In this document: positions 43,903 through 52,924 of the stretch, piece after piece | Position numbering within the stretch: the stretch's first letter is position 1 | How the letters are laid out: each line of letters begins with the position of its first letter | Origin: CAYFIW01 sp964500645 | Lineage (GTDB): Bacteria; Chloroflexota; Dehalococcoidia; Lucifugimonadales; UBA826 | Direction: 5' to 3' | Length of the DNA stretch: 64,000 nt | Assembly (NCBI GenBank): GCA_964500645.1 | Contig: CAZCOH010000004.1 | Location: 15,164-79,163, forward strand | Program-made: the position numbers and the translations under genes | The notes under the pieces: model-generated | Told to the model about the DNA's origin: nothing | What the model saw: the letters and a program-made list of their open reading frames with translations, nothing else | The model's database searches: none

Positions 43903-45066
43903 CTACTTTTTCGCAGGGGTTAATCTGAGCGTAGTGTACCCAAGTATTCCAGATAGTAGAGAAGCGCTTATTACCCCTATTCTAACCAGTGTTTGGATTT
44001 CTCCTTCGCCAAAGGCAAGGCCGCCTATAAACAAACTCATGGTGAATCCGATTCCCGTCAACAACGCTAATCCGTAATATTGGCGCCACGAAACATCGTC
44101 CGGTATTGAGCACAGATTGAGAAGTGAACCTAAAAGAGTGAATGATAGAACCCCAATTTGTTTTCCGAAAAATAAACCGAGGGCTATGCCTAGAGTTACG
44201 GGTTCAGTGAATAAATCAAGAGATAACCCTTTGAAAGAAACACCAGCGTTGGCCAGTGCGAATATTGGTAGTATCAGAAAGGCAACCCACACGTGCAAAC
44301 TATGCTCAAGTTTATATAAAGGACTGTCTTCGCTATTACCCGACTTTGATGGAATGAAAAAGGCGACTAATACTCCTGCTAAAGTGGCGTGGAGACCGGA
44401 TTTAAGTATGCACACCCACAGAATTAGCCCTAGTAACATGTAAGGAGATAATTTTGTAACATGCTTCTTGTTTAAAGCTATCAATCCCAACAATGTCACA
44501 GCCCCAAATGCTAGTGGTAGGAAAGCGAGTTCATCAGTGTAGAACATAGCGATGATAAGAATTGCAGCAAGATCATCAATGATAGCTATGGAAACCAAGG
44601 TCAATTTTAAGGATTCTGGAACCCGATTTCCTAGCAACGTTATGATACCTAGGGCAAAAGCGATATCTGTGGCAGCCGGGATTGCCCATCCTCGGATAGT
44701 GACAGGGTCTCCGATATTTAAAGAGGTGTAAATAAGTGCCGGTATAATCAGTCCTCCCAACGCTGCTATGGCGGGGAGACTGATTTGTTTTCTGCTGGAT
44801 AGTTGTCCGTCTAATACCTCTCGCTTTATTTCTAGGCTTACCAGCAGAAAAAATATAGCCATGAGGCCGTCGTTTATCCAGTGGTGCAGATCTTTATCGA
44901 TATAGAAGCTTCCTATCTGAATCAGAACTTTGGCTGACAGGACGTCTTCATAGGAGGTGTGCAGAGGGGAATTTTTAATCAATATAGCTGCCACTGCTGC
45001 TATAACAAGCAGTATTCCTCCTGCTGATGCAAGATGGAAGAATTCCCTGAGCATTTTAACGGGCAT
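43903..45066 (-). CDS. nhaA: Na+/H+ antiporter NhaA
   Basis: 387 residues, the normal length. Asp134 in AATDIAFALG and the pair Asp164-Asp165 in AIIDDLAAIL are the ion-binding residues of NhaA, and WINDGLMAIFFLLVSLEIKREVL is the conserved N-terminal region. About 12 TM helices. It exports Na+ in exchange for protons, as suits a marine organism. GGTGG precedes the ATG. Confidence 0.95.
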   Translation of the reverse strand: MPVKMLREFFHLASAGGILLVIAAVAAILIKNSPLHTSYEDVLSAKVLIQIGSFYIDKDLHHWINDGLMAIFFLLVSLEIKREVLDGQLSSRKQISLPAIAALGGLIIPALIYTSLNIGDPVTIRGWAIPAATDIAFALGIITLLGNRVPESLKLTLVSIAIIDDLAAILIIAMFYTDELAFLPLAFGAVTLLGLIALNKKHVTKLSPYMLLGLILWVCILKSGLHATLAGVLVAFFIPSKSGNSEDSPLYKLEHSLHVWVAFLILPIFALANAGVSFKGLSLDLFTEPVTLGIALGLFFGKQIGVLSFTLLGSLLNLCSIPDDVSWRQYYGLALLTGIGFTMSLFIGGLAFGEGEIQTLVRIGVISASLLSGILGYTTLRLTPAKK

Positions 45067-45286
45067 ATTTAGCCACCATTTCTATAGAATTTTTATAATA
45101 AGTAATCCTACCTAACCTCAAGTTAGATATCCTGTATTATTTTCCTCCTCTTATCTTGTATTTGGTAATTACTTTTCAGTGAACTTTTTTATGACCTGCG
45201 TAGATGTTATTTATCTAGTAGACTAGTGGAATAACTGATTTAACACTCTTGAATGACTTATATTGTCATCAAACGGAGGAGAAATT

Positions 45287-46741
45287 ATGACGACTACTAG
45301 TGTGAAAACCAATCCGGAATTGCTTGCACACCTATTGAGGAGGGCTGCCTTCGGTGCTACTCCTAGAGAGATGGACATCTATAGTCAGATGGAATATGAC
45401 GATATAGTAGATTCCCTGATGGATTTCAGTGAAGAAGACGTGATCCCTGATGACATGATCAACAGATTTCATAAGGACCAATCAGATTTTAGGTCTGCAA
45501 ATGGTGCTGGTGCCAACTGGGTCTACAGAATGGTGATGACAAAAACCCCTCTGAGAGAAAAAATGTGTCTATTCTGGCACAGAGTATTTGCTACAGCTTC
45601 AACGAAGCTCATAACGAGTAGGCCCATTATCAATCAGATAGCTATGTTCAGAAAACACGGAGTAGGTACATTTGATAATTTACTTCTGGAACTTTCAAAA
45701 GATCCCGCGATGATAATGTGGTTGGACAATCAGGATAACCATGGATCTAATATCAATGAAAACTTTGGTAGAGAGATATTGGAACTTTTTGCTATGGGTG
45801 TAGGTAACTACACAGAAGAGGATATTAAAGAGACTGCACGTGCTTTTACTGGTTGGAGAGTGGTTAACCCAGAATATATGTCAATTAAGATGAGGAATAA
45901 CACAGTTAGACCTTATGGATACATATCTTGGCAGTATGAATACGATGAAGAAGATCACGACCATGGTGAGAAAACGATACTTGGAGAGACCGGAAACTGG
46001 AATGGCGAGGATGCGGTAAGAATAATATGCAGCAATAATGCGACTGCAGAGTACCTTGCTAGGCATCTATATCATTTCTTTGTGGCGGATGAACTACCTG
46101 TTCCTCAATGGCCGCATGAAGGTCCAAGAGATCCACATGCTATTAAAGTGATGACCGATGCGTATTTTGCTAATGGTCACAGCATTGAGGCTATGCTAGA
46201 GGCGATTTTCAAGTCTGATTTCTTTAAAGATGAGTCAGCTATGTATGCACGTATCAAGAGTCCAGCTGAAATGGTTGTTGGAGCTATGAGACTAGCTGGG
46301 CCAATTGAGATACCCTCGCGAGAAATTTATTACGCTCAGGGCGTTTGCGCGAATATGGGTCAAGGTTTGTTGAGGCCACCAAGTGTGGAGGGTTGGCAGG
46401 GAGGAGATGAGTGGATAAATACTGGGACTTATGTGGAGAGGATTAATTTTGCTACCAGAATTCTTAATGAGCCCAATAAAGAAGGCATTAAAGATATATT
46501 GGATAGGATAAGGAGTGTGGATTCTAACTCTTATGTTACCGCTGATGATCTGGTTAATAGGTGCCTAGATGTTCTCGGGCCAATAAGCGTATCTATAGGT
46601 ACAGAGGCTGGATTGAAAACCTATGCCTCAAAATTTGGTGATTTGTCCTGGGATACTGAATCTAAGTTATCTGAGTTTGAAGATGCGGCTTTGGCCGTTA
46701 TTAGATTAATTGTTTGTACTCAGGAGTATCAAACGGTATGA
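45287..46741 (+). CDS. DUF1800 family protein
   Basis: 484 residues. LLRRAAFGATPREMDIYSQM, MCLFWHRVFATAS, NFGREILELFAMGVGNYTEEDIKETARAFTGW and LLRPPSVEGWQGGDEWI are hallmarks of DUF1800, a widespread uncharacterised family, often with DUF1501 proteins. No signal peptide is apparent. GGAGGAG precedes ATG 45287. It starts the run with two NHL proteins, 16 nt before the first, suggesting a shared transcript. Confidence 0.87.
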   Translation: MTTTSVKTNPELLAHLLRRAAFGATPREMDIYSQMEYDDIVDSLMDFSEEDVIPDDMINRFHKDQSDFRSANGAGANWVYRMVMTKTPLREKMCLFWHRVFATASTKLITSRPIINQIAMFRKHGVGTFDNLLLELSKDPAMIMWLDNQDNHGSNINENFGREILELFAMGVGNYTEEDIKETARAFTGWRVVNPEYMSIKMRNNTVRPYGYISWQYEYDEEDHDHGEKTILGETGNWNGEDAVRIICSNNATAEYLARHLYHFFVADELPVPQWPHEGPRDPHAIKVMTDAYFANGHSIEAMLEAIFKSDFFKDESAMYARIKSPAEMVVGAMRLAGPIEIPSREIYYAQGVCANMGQGLLRPPSVEGWQGGDEWINTGTYVERINFATRILNEPNKEGIKDILDRIRSVDSNSYVTADDLVNRCLDVLGPISVSIGTEAGLKTYASKFGDLSWDTESKLSEFEDAALAVIRLIVCTQEYQTV

Positions 46742-46756
46742 GTAAGGAGATATAGG

Positions 46757-47779
46757 ATGGTTTCAACAAAATTTGATCTTAGGTACAGTTCAAATATAGG
46801 GTTTGCCGCAGATCAGGGTGGTAGAGGCTTCCAGCATCCCAGTGATCTTGCTATAAGGCCGTCTGATGAGAGAATCTTTGTTGCTAGTAGAAGTTTTCTG
46901 ATGCCGATAGTTGCTGGTGGGTTATCTGATACCACAGGCGTTGAAATGGTTTCTAAAGACTTTGAGTTTTTTGGAAAAATAAGTTCTGCAGGTACCTCAG
47001 AAGGGCACTTGACAGCGCCTAGCGCTTTAGCTTTTGACTCTGCTGAAAATCTGTATGTTGCGGACGAGTATCTGAACACGATATCCATATTTAATCCAGA
47101 AGGTGATTTTTTGCGCTCATGGGGAGTAAAAGGTAGTGCAGATGGGGAATTTGATAATCCATCGGGCCTTTTGATAATAGAAGATGTCGTATTTGTGGTA
47201 GATACCATGAATCACAGGATCCAGAAATATGATCTGGATGGGAAATATATTGGATCATGGGGATCAAAAGGATCGGATAAATCGCAGTTTAAGTATCCCT
47301 GGGGTATTACTACGGGCAACGACGCAGACATTTACATTGCTGACTGGGGCAATGACAGGATAGAGAGATATTCTATAGAAGGTGAATATATATCGAGTTT
47401 CTATGGGGATGATTCGGAGATTCCTTTAAACAGACCTGCTGGGGTTGCAGTTTCACAGGATGGGAATATGTATGTTGCAGATTGGGGCAACCAACTTCTT
47501 CAGGTTTTTGATGCGGATGGTAAATTCCTGGCGAGGAATCGAGGCGAGGCAGATCTGAACCCGTGGGTACTAGAGTATTTCGAAGCCCAGCAAGATGAAA
47601 AAAGAGCGAGATCTACTTTTGTACCGGTATTTGAGACAGATACTAATGATGTAAGGGAAATATCATCTAGAATAGAGTCCTTTTTCTGGGATCCATGTGC
47701 AGTGATACTAGACAAAGAAGAAAGGGTATACGTGCTTGAAACCTGTCGCCACAGGTTTCAAATATTTGATACGAAATAA
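46757..47779 (+). CDS. NHL-repeat beta-propeller protein (tandem copy 1)
   Basis: 340 residues, six or so NHL repeats, e.g. LTAPSALAFDSAENLYVAD, FDNPSGLLIIEDVVFVVDTMNHRIQKYD, FKYPWGITTGNDADIYIADWGNDRIERY and LNRPAGVAVSQDGNMYVADWGN. No signal peptide. It probably provides a binding platform or lactonase-like ring. AAGGAG precedes the ATG. The paralogue follows immediately and shares long stretches of identical DNA. Confidence 0.87.
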   Translation: MVSTKFDLRYSSNIGFAADQGGRGFQHPSDLAIRPSDERIFVASRSFLMPIVAGGLSDTTGVEMVSKDFEFFGKISSAGTSEGHLTAPSALAFDSAENLYVADEYLNTISIFNPEGDFLRSWGVKGSADGEFDNPSGLLIIEDVVFVVDTMNHRIQKYDLDGKYIGSWGSKGSDKSQFKYPWGITTGNDADIYIADWGNDRIERYSIEGEYISSFYGDDSEIPLNRPAGVAVSQDGNMYVADWGNQLLQVFDADGKFLARNRGEADLNPWVLEYFEAQQDEKRARSTFVPVFETDTNDVREISSRIESFFWDPCAVILDKEERVYVLETCRHRFQIFDTK

Positions 47780-47808
47780 CTTTATTTCATTACTCGGAGG
47801 GGTTGAGG

Positions 47809-48801
47809 ATGGTTTCAACAAAATTTGAACTTAGGTACAGATCAAATATAGGGTTTGCAACAGATCAGGGTGGTAGAGGATTTCAACACCCGAGTGATCT
47901 CGCAATGAGACCATCTGATGGAAAAATATTTGTTGCGAGTAGAGGTGTTGGACCCACTATTGGGGTTCAAATGGTTTCTAAAGACTTTGAGTTTTTTGGA
48001 AAGGTAAGTTCTTCGGGTTCAGATGAGGGTCAAATGTCTCAACCCAGCGCACTCGCTTTTGATTCTACGGAGAATCTGTATGTAGCGGACGAGAGCTTAA
48101 ATCGGATATCCGTGTTCAATCCAGAAGGTGATTTTTTGCGCTCATGGGGGGTAAAAGGTAGTGCAGATGGGGAATTTGATAATCCATCGGGACTCTTAGT
48201 GGTTGGAGATGTCTTATTTGTTGTAGATACCATGAACCACAGGATCCAGAAATATGATCTGGATGGGAAATATATTGGATCATGGGGATCAAAAGGATCG
48301 GATAAATCGCAGTTTAAGTATCCCTGGGGTATTACTACGGGCAACGACGCAGACATTTACATTGCTGACTGGGGCAATGACAGGATAGAGAGATATTCTA
48401 TAGAAGGTGAATATATATCGAGTTTCTATGGGGAAGATTCTCAAATTCGTTTAAACCGGCCTGCAGGGATTGCAGTTTCACCGGATGGGAATATGTATGT
48501 TGCGGATTGGGGTAACCAACTTCTTCAGGTCTTTGATGGGAATGGTAAATTCCTGGCGAGGAACCGGGGTGAGGCAGATCTTAACCCTTGGGCGTTGGAA
48601 TATTTTGAAGCCCAGCAAGATGAAAAAAGAGCGAGATCTACCTTCGTTCCGGTATTTGAGACAGATACTGATGATGTAAGGGAAATATCGGCTAGGATAG
48701 AGCCGTTTTTCTGGGATCCATGTGCAGTGATACTGGATAAAGAAGAAAGGGTATACGTGCTTGAAACCTGTCGCCACAGGTTTCAAATATTTGAAACCTG
48801 A
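47809..48801 (+). CDS. NHL-repeat beta-propeller protein (tandem copy 2)
   Basis: 330 residues, the same propeller as its neighbour, lacking about ten residues in the first blade (near SRGVGP). The segment 48238-48434 is identical to 47213-47409, base for base. The GGAGGGG site precedes ATG 47809; a TTG 6 nt earlier is an alternative. It ends in a common RVYVLETCRHRFQIF motif. Confidence 0.87.
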   Translation: MVSTKFELRYRSNIGFATDQGGRGFQHPSDLAMRPSDGKIFVASRGVGPTIGVQMVSKDFEFFGKVSSSGSDEGQMSQPSALAFDSTENLYVADESLNRISVFNPEGDFLRSWGVKGSADGEFDNPSGLLVVGDVLFVVDTMNHRIQKYDLDGKYIGSWGSKGSDKSQFKYPWGITTGNDADIYIADWGNDRIERYSIEGEYISSFYGEDSQIRLNRPAGIAVSPDGNMYVADWGNQLLQVFDGNGKFLARNRGEADLNPWALEYFEAQQDEKRARSTFVPVFETDTDDVREISARIEPFFWDPCAVILDKEERVYVLETCRHRFQIFET

Positions 48802-48872
48802 TAATTTTCGGCCCCCGAGATTCAAAAATAAGGTTTCACGTTTTTATATTGTCGTAAATATGATGTGTTAAC

Positions 48873-49706
48873 TCATACCTGGTTAGAGTTAATGTGATTA
48901 ATGTACCTTTCAGCGGATATTTTCACAGCACGTTTTCCATCAGTTAAGACGTTACGGTCCCACCATCCGCCGTATATACGATCGTATGGGTACGGCTCTA
49001 AGCTCTCTACAATATTTGATACTTGGCTGGCAGATAAGGGTATTAAATTTGGATAGCTCCTCATGAAGCTCACAAAATTCCTATCTTGCACAACCGAAAT
49101 GGTGTCTCCAACAAGTAGTGCACCTTTCCCTTTAGCACCATTTTTCCAGTGTAGTACGGAACTTCCTTCAAAATGGCCGCCCGTCTGAATTAAAGTGATG
49201 CCAGGTAGTATTTCTAAAGGTATGCCGTTCCAGTATTCAATTGCCCTGTCAGGTCTCATCACATGAGCCCGATCTACTTCAGGAATAATGATGGTTGCAT
49301 TATCAAATTCTTGACTCCACGACACCATGCTGTCGTAGAAATGTGGGTGGGAGAGACATATGTAGCTTATTCCACCTATGTCAGCTATTTCTTTGGCGGC
49401 GTTGTCATCAATGATACTAACGCAATCGTAAAGAATATTTCCTTGATCTGTAGTAATGAGTAAAGCTCGTTGGCCAATACTGAAACTTGGGGTAATACCT
49501 ATTCCGAGCAGATTTGGCTCTAGTTCTCGTAAATCATTTTCATGGCCCTGATCCATTAACTCGTCCATGCTAGTCCATTTTTGTCCTTGCCAACCCACAT
49601 ATTGACGTGGGTCCTCGCAAATAGGACAACTATCAGGAGGTGAAGAAGATTCGCTATATTCCACCCCGCATGTTTTACAAATAAAGCATTTCAAAATGCA
49701 CCCCAT
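48873..49706 (-). CDS. MBL-fold metallo-hydrolase with N-terminal rubredoxin-like zinc site
   Basis: 277 residues. FICKTCGVEYSES and SCPICEDPRQYVGWQGQ form a rubredoxin-like CxxC/CxxC site (residues about 9-33). The second domain has the MBL motif SHPHFYDS with two His and Asp, ending at DTISVV and IYGGWW for the later ligands. The canonical HxHxDH is altered (SHPHFYDS), so zinc binding may differ. I took the ATG at 49706; a TTG 12 nt in (MKCFIC...) with GGGGTG upstream is equally possible. Confidence 0.78.
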   Translation of the reverse strand: MGCILKCFICKTCGVEYSESSSPPDSCPICEDPRQYVGWQGQKWTSMDELMDQGHENDLRELEPNLLGIGITPSFSIGQRALLITTDQGNILYDCVSIIDDNAAKEIADIGGISYICLSHPHFYDSMVSWSQEFDNATIIIPEVDRAHVMRPDRAIEYWNGIPLEILPGITLIQTGGHFEGSSVLHWKNGAKGKGALLVGDTISVVQDRNFVSFMRSYPNLIPLSASQVSNIVESLEPYPYDRIYGGWWDRNVLTDGKRAVKISAERYINHINSNQV

Positions 49707-49900
49707 TTATGTGTCAGAACTGAATGGATCGTTAGTGAATGTTCAGGATTCCAAAAACTAAATAAAGCCCCTAAGGAGAGACCTACTTAGTTATACGATC
49801 AATGACTTTTGGGATGTTACCGAAAATTAGCCGGTGATTCAAAGATTGCTTTACCCGGAAATGTGTTTGGTAGTTAGAGTGGTCAATATATAAAGTTAAC

Positions 49901-49944
49901 TGAATAACGACTCGTACGTTACATTTGCCAGGAGCCGTTATTCA
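49901..49944 (-). terminator. Hairpin downstream of the 22-residue zinc protein
   Basis: 9-bp stem TGAATAACG / CGTTATTCA, extended by CTC/GAG after one mismatch; loop about 18 nt. It lies past the stop of the tiny minus-strand gene at 50000. Confidence 0.6.
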
Positions 49945-49999
49945 ATTTCTTTTTATGCTTGTACAAGTACTTTCAAATGTACTTGGAAAGATAGATTAT

Positions 50000-50068
50000 T
50001 TAGGCTGCTATATCTGAAAGGCAGTAAGGGCAATCGATGTCCCAACCGCGGCAATTTTCACATGTCAT
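50000..50068 (-). CDS. 22-residue Cys-knuckle microprotein
   Basis: A tiny ORF with CxxC-x6-CxxC: Cys 3, 6, 13 and 16, in MTCENCRGWD followed by IDCPYCLSDIAA. It has an AAGGAA ribosome site about 8 nt before the ATG and a hairpin after the stop. That is enough to bind one zinc or an iron. The remaining 49707-50311 stretch has no other gene. I do not know a family with this pattern. Confidence 0.55.
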   Translation of the reverse strand: MTCENCRGWDIDCPYCLSDIAA

Positions 50069-50311
50069 AGTATTTTCCTTGAGACTCTGTATTTAAGGAT
50101 TTCCAATCAAGTTAATAGTATTTTAAATTATAATGCACTTATTGTAAAGCATTGGATAAAGCAATAGTATGTATTAATTTGTGACTGGTATCCTGCTAGG
50201 CTACCCATTGGTTGATCTCTAAAAATCATAATGGGATCATGAGAGTTGATATATATCGTATCAAGGTTTATTATTACTATCGTAATATCTTTTATGTATA
50301 AGGAGGTAAAA

Positions 50312-50743
50312 ATGTTACGTTTAATATCTCAGGCTAATTTTGAAAATAACCTGAACAACTATCTCAACCCTCTCCCTTCTATTTTTTCAGGGAATAATGA
50401 TTTGAAAAGGGCCCAATTTTTAGGGGGGCGAATTTTTGTCGACTTGTGGGAAGATGAGGACAAATTTGTTGTGGAGGCGGATTTACCAGGTAGGGATTCA
50501 GTTGACATTCAATTGACTCTGGATAAAAGAGATCTTTTGATCGAAGTGTTGGAACGATCTCCTGAAGAGTCTGAAGGTACTTTCTTGATGAAGGAAAGAT
50601 TTTCAGGAAAGTACAAGCGAATGGTAACCCTGTCAGAGGAAATTGATTCGGAATCTGTTAATTCTAAATATAGAGATGGCGTGCTCACCGTAACACTACC
50701 TAAATCTCAAAAAGCAAAGGCAAGAAAAATAGAAATAGGATGA
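50312..50743 (+). CDS. Hsp20 family small heat-shock protein
   Basis: 143 residues. The alpha-crystallin domain has VDLWEDEDKFVVEADLPG, LTLDKRDLLIEVLERS, FLMKERFSGKYKRMVTLSEEID and YRDGVLTVTLPKS, the diagnostic GVLTVTLPK motif. ATP-independent holdase chaperone. I chose ATG 50312, following AAGGAGG; an in-frame ATG at 50246 adds 22 hydrophobic residues but lacks such a site. A hairpin terminator follows. Confidence 0.9.
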   Translation: MLRLISQANFENNLNNYLNPLPSIFSGNNDLKRAQFLGGRIFVDLWEDEDKFVVEADLPGRDSVDIQLTLDKRDLLIEVLERSPEESEGTFLMKERFSGKYKRMVTLSEEIDSESVNSKYRDGVLTVTLPKSQKAKARKIEIG

Positions 50744-50750
50744 TTTATCT

Positions 50751-50777
50751 AATGAGAGACCATTTAGGTCTCTCATT
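50751..50777 (+). terminator. Terminator hairpin after hsp20
   Basis: Perfect 11-bp stem AATGAGAGACC / GGTCTCTCATT with a 5-nt loop, starting 7 nt after the Hsp20 stop. Confidence 0.75.
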
Positions 50778-50967
50778 AGTCGTCTGGGCTATCTGACACT
50801 TTTTTTGCTGATACCTTTATGATTTTGATCTCTGATCATCAGCTGCTTACTTGTAATGCTTTGTACCAAGACTATCTCTGTATATGCTTTTGTAAACAAG
50901 ATGGTTATCATTAGCTGGTTTACTTTAGTTTCAGGTTGCTCAGCTCCTGGAAATACAGGAGCTCCGT

Positions 50968-52245
50968 TTGGTTCCAAGGTTAAAAGAGCGAATTTTCTAT
51001 GGCTGGTGGATAGTTACAGCCGGTTGCGTTTCTATGGCCATGTCGAGCGGCTTATTTTTTACTGGGTTTGGGTTTTTCTTTGAGCCTATAAGGAATCATT
51101 TTGCTTGGAATCGGACTGTCTTGTCTGGGGCGTACGCGATTTCCCGGGTTGAAAGTTCATTTACTGGTCCTCTAATAGGCTATTTGATCCAAAGATTTGG
51201 GCCCCGAACAGTGATGATTGTTTCATTTGTCATATTTGGAACCGGATTCATACTCATAGGGCGCTCGGTATCAGTATTCACTTTCTACATTGCTTTTATT
51301 GTGACTGCTACTGGAGCTGACCCTCCTAGTTTTCTTGCCGTTATGGCGAGTATCAATAATTGGTTTAAAGTTAATCGTGCAAAAGCGATAGGAATATCTA
51401 TGCTAGGGCTTGGTATTGGAGGGGTCATATTTCCACCTTTGCTGGCTTTTGGGCTCAATAACTTTAGCTGGAGAGAAGTTTCTACGGCTTCCGGCATTTT
51501 TATAATAGTTGTTGGGAGCCTTGTTTCTATTTTGGTGAGATTTAACCCAGAACCTTATGGTTATTTGCCCGACGGTGTAAATCCAAATGATACTGAAGAT
51601 TTGTCGTCGGTAAATGCAAATAGTCCGGGTGCAAATTCCTCGAAGTCAGTTTCATCCAATGTCGAGGGAGTTGGGCTTCAAGACGCATTAAAAACTAGAG
51701 CCTTTTGGATAATATCTATTGGTCATGCTCAGGCCCTTTTAGTGGTGTCGGTTGCCGGACTTTACCAGGTTCCATATTTGGAAGATTCTTTAGGATTTTC
51801 AAGAAATTCCGCTGCCAGAATAGTAATGCTTTTGACGGCAGTAAATATGTTCGGGCAATTATTTGGAGGGTTTCTGGCAGATAGGATGCAGAAGAATTTG
51901 ATGGCATCTGCCACTATAGTGGGCCATTGTTTGGCCCTCATTATTCTGGCCATAGCTGATAGTTATGGACTTATAATTGTTTATGCTGTAATTCAGGGAC
52001 TTTCCTGGGGAGTTCGTACACCTGTATTAACCTCGATGAGAGGGGACTATTTTGGCAGAAAATCATTTCCTCTCATAATGGGGACTTCTCAGGGAATTGC
52101 TATGCTCGGGATGGTGGTAGGTCCAATGCTTGTGGGATATGTAGCCGACCACTACAGCTATAGTCTTGGATTTACTATAATATCTTTTATGACTATGCCG
52201 GGGATTTTCCTTTTTTTATTTTTGAAAAAACCTGAATTGAATTGA
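50968..52245 (+). CDS. MFS transporter (monocarboxylate / oxalate-formate type)
   Basis: 425 residues, 12 TM helices. FYGWWIVTAGCVSM and RPSFLAVMASINNWF-like segments are typical of the MCT / OxlT branch, with the RAKAIGISMLGLGIGG cytosolic loop motif. It has a large cytosolic loop with an Asn/Ser-rich region between TM6 and TM7. TTG start with AGGAG 7 nt upstream. Likely uptake of an organic anion. No nearby enzyme reveals the substrate. Confidence 0.82.
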   Translation: MVPRLKERIFYGWWIVTAGCVSMAMSSGLFFTGFGFFFEPIRNHFAWNRTVLSGAYAISRVESSFTGPLIGYLIQRFGPRTVMIVSFVIFGTGFILIGRSVSVFTFYIAFIVTATGADPPSFLAVMASINNWFKVNRAKAIGISMLGLGIGGVIFPPLLAFGLNNFSWREVSTASGIFIIVVGSLVSILVRFNPEPYGYLPDGVNPNDTEDLSSVNANSPGANSSKSVSSNVEGVGLQDALKTRAFWIISIGHAQALLVVSVAGLYQVPYLEDSLGFSRNSAARIVMLLTAVNMFGQLFGGFLADRMQKNLMASATIVGHCLALIILAIADSYGLIIVYAVIQGLSWGVRTPVLTSMRGDYFGRKSFPLIMGTSQGIAMLGMVVGPMLVGYVADHYSYSLGFTIISFMTMPGIFLFLFLKKPELN

Positions 52246-52258
52246 GTCATACTTATAG

Positions 52259-52924
52259 CTAATTTTGCAGACCATATGGATCTGAAGAATTTTTGAAATC
52301 TTTTGAAGGTCCTTCATATGCTATGTTTCCGTTTACTAAAGATATTATGTTGTCTGCATATTCGATAGCCATGGCCACGTCATGGGTCACCATCAAGATA
52401 GTTTTCCCCATGTAAGTTATTTCTTTCATCAGTTGAAAAAAACTTTTTTGTCCATAAATATCTACTGCGGATAATGGCTCATCCATGAGTATTAATTTTT
52501 TGTCTTGGGCCAGGGCAAAGGCAAGCCATGTTCTTTGCCTTTCACCGGAAGAAATTTCTAAAAATGGTTGGCTGGATATTGAAGATATTCCGCATGTATC
52601 TAAAAGTTGTAATAATTTTTCATGACGTTGTGATTTGGTGATATTTTTTCCATAAAAGCCGAGGCTTGTAATCTCTGAAACATTGAGGAATGGTGGAGAT
52701 ATTGGGTCTTGCGGAAGATATGTCATGTCTTTCCAGTCGATTTCCGTAATATCCCCAGAGAAAGTTGATATCTCCTTTGCTATCACCCTTAAAACAGAGG
52801 ATTTTCCGGATCCGTTTGGGCCTATAAGACATGTTAACTTTTCTGACGGTATATCGGCCGATAGATTTTTTAATATCTGTACAGAATCGATTTTTAGATT
52901 GAGGTTCTTAATTAATAAATTCAT
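52259..52924 (-). CDS. ABC transporter ATP-binding protein (FecE/BtuD-like)
   Basis: 221 residues. Walker A is GPNGSGKSS (about residue 36), signature SSGERQR (near 126), and Walker B KLILMDEP; H-loop in VTHDV. It supplies ATP hydrolysis to the FecCD-type permease that precedes it, with a 4-nt overlap (ATGA-type). This is the energising subunit of the metallophore or cobalamin importer encoded by 52259-55001. Confidence 0.9.
   Translation of the reverse strand: MNLLIKNLNLKIDSVQILKNLSADIPSEKLTCLIGPNGSGKSSVLRVIAKEISTFSGDITEIDWKDMTYLPQDPISPPFLNVSEITSLGFYGKNITKSQRHEKLLQLLDTCGISSISSQPFLEISSGERQRTWLAFALAQDKKLILMDEPLSAVDIYGQKSFFQLMKEITYMGKTILMVTHDVAMAIEYADNIISLVNGNIAYEGPSKDFKNSSDPYGLQN

Noticed and set aside
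50246..50311. N-terminal extension of Hsp20 as a membrane anchor
   Set aside because: The upstream ATG has no ribosome site, whereas AAGGAGG lies directly before 50312, the usual start of an alpha-crystallin protein.
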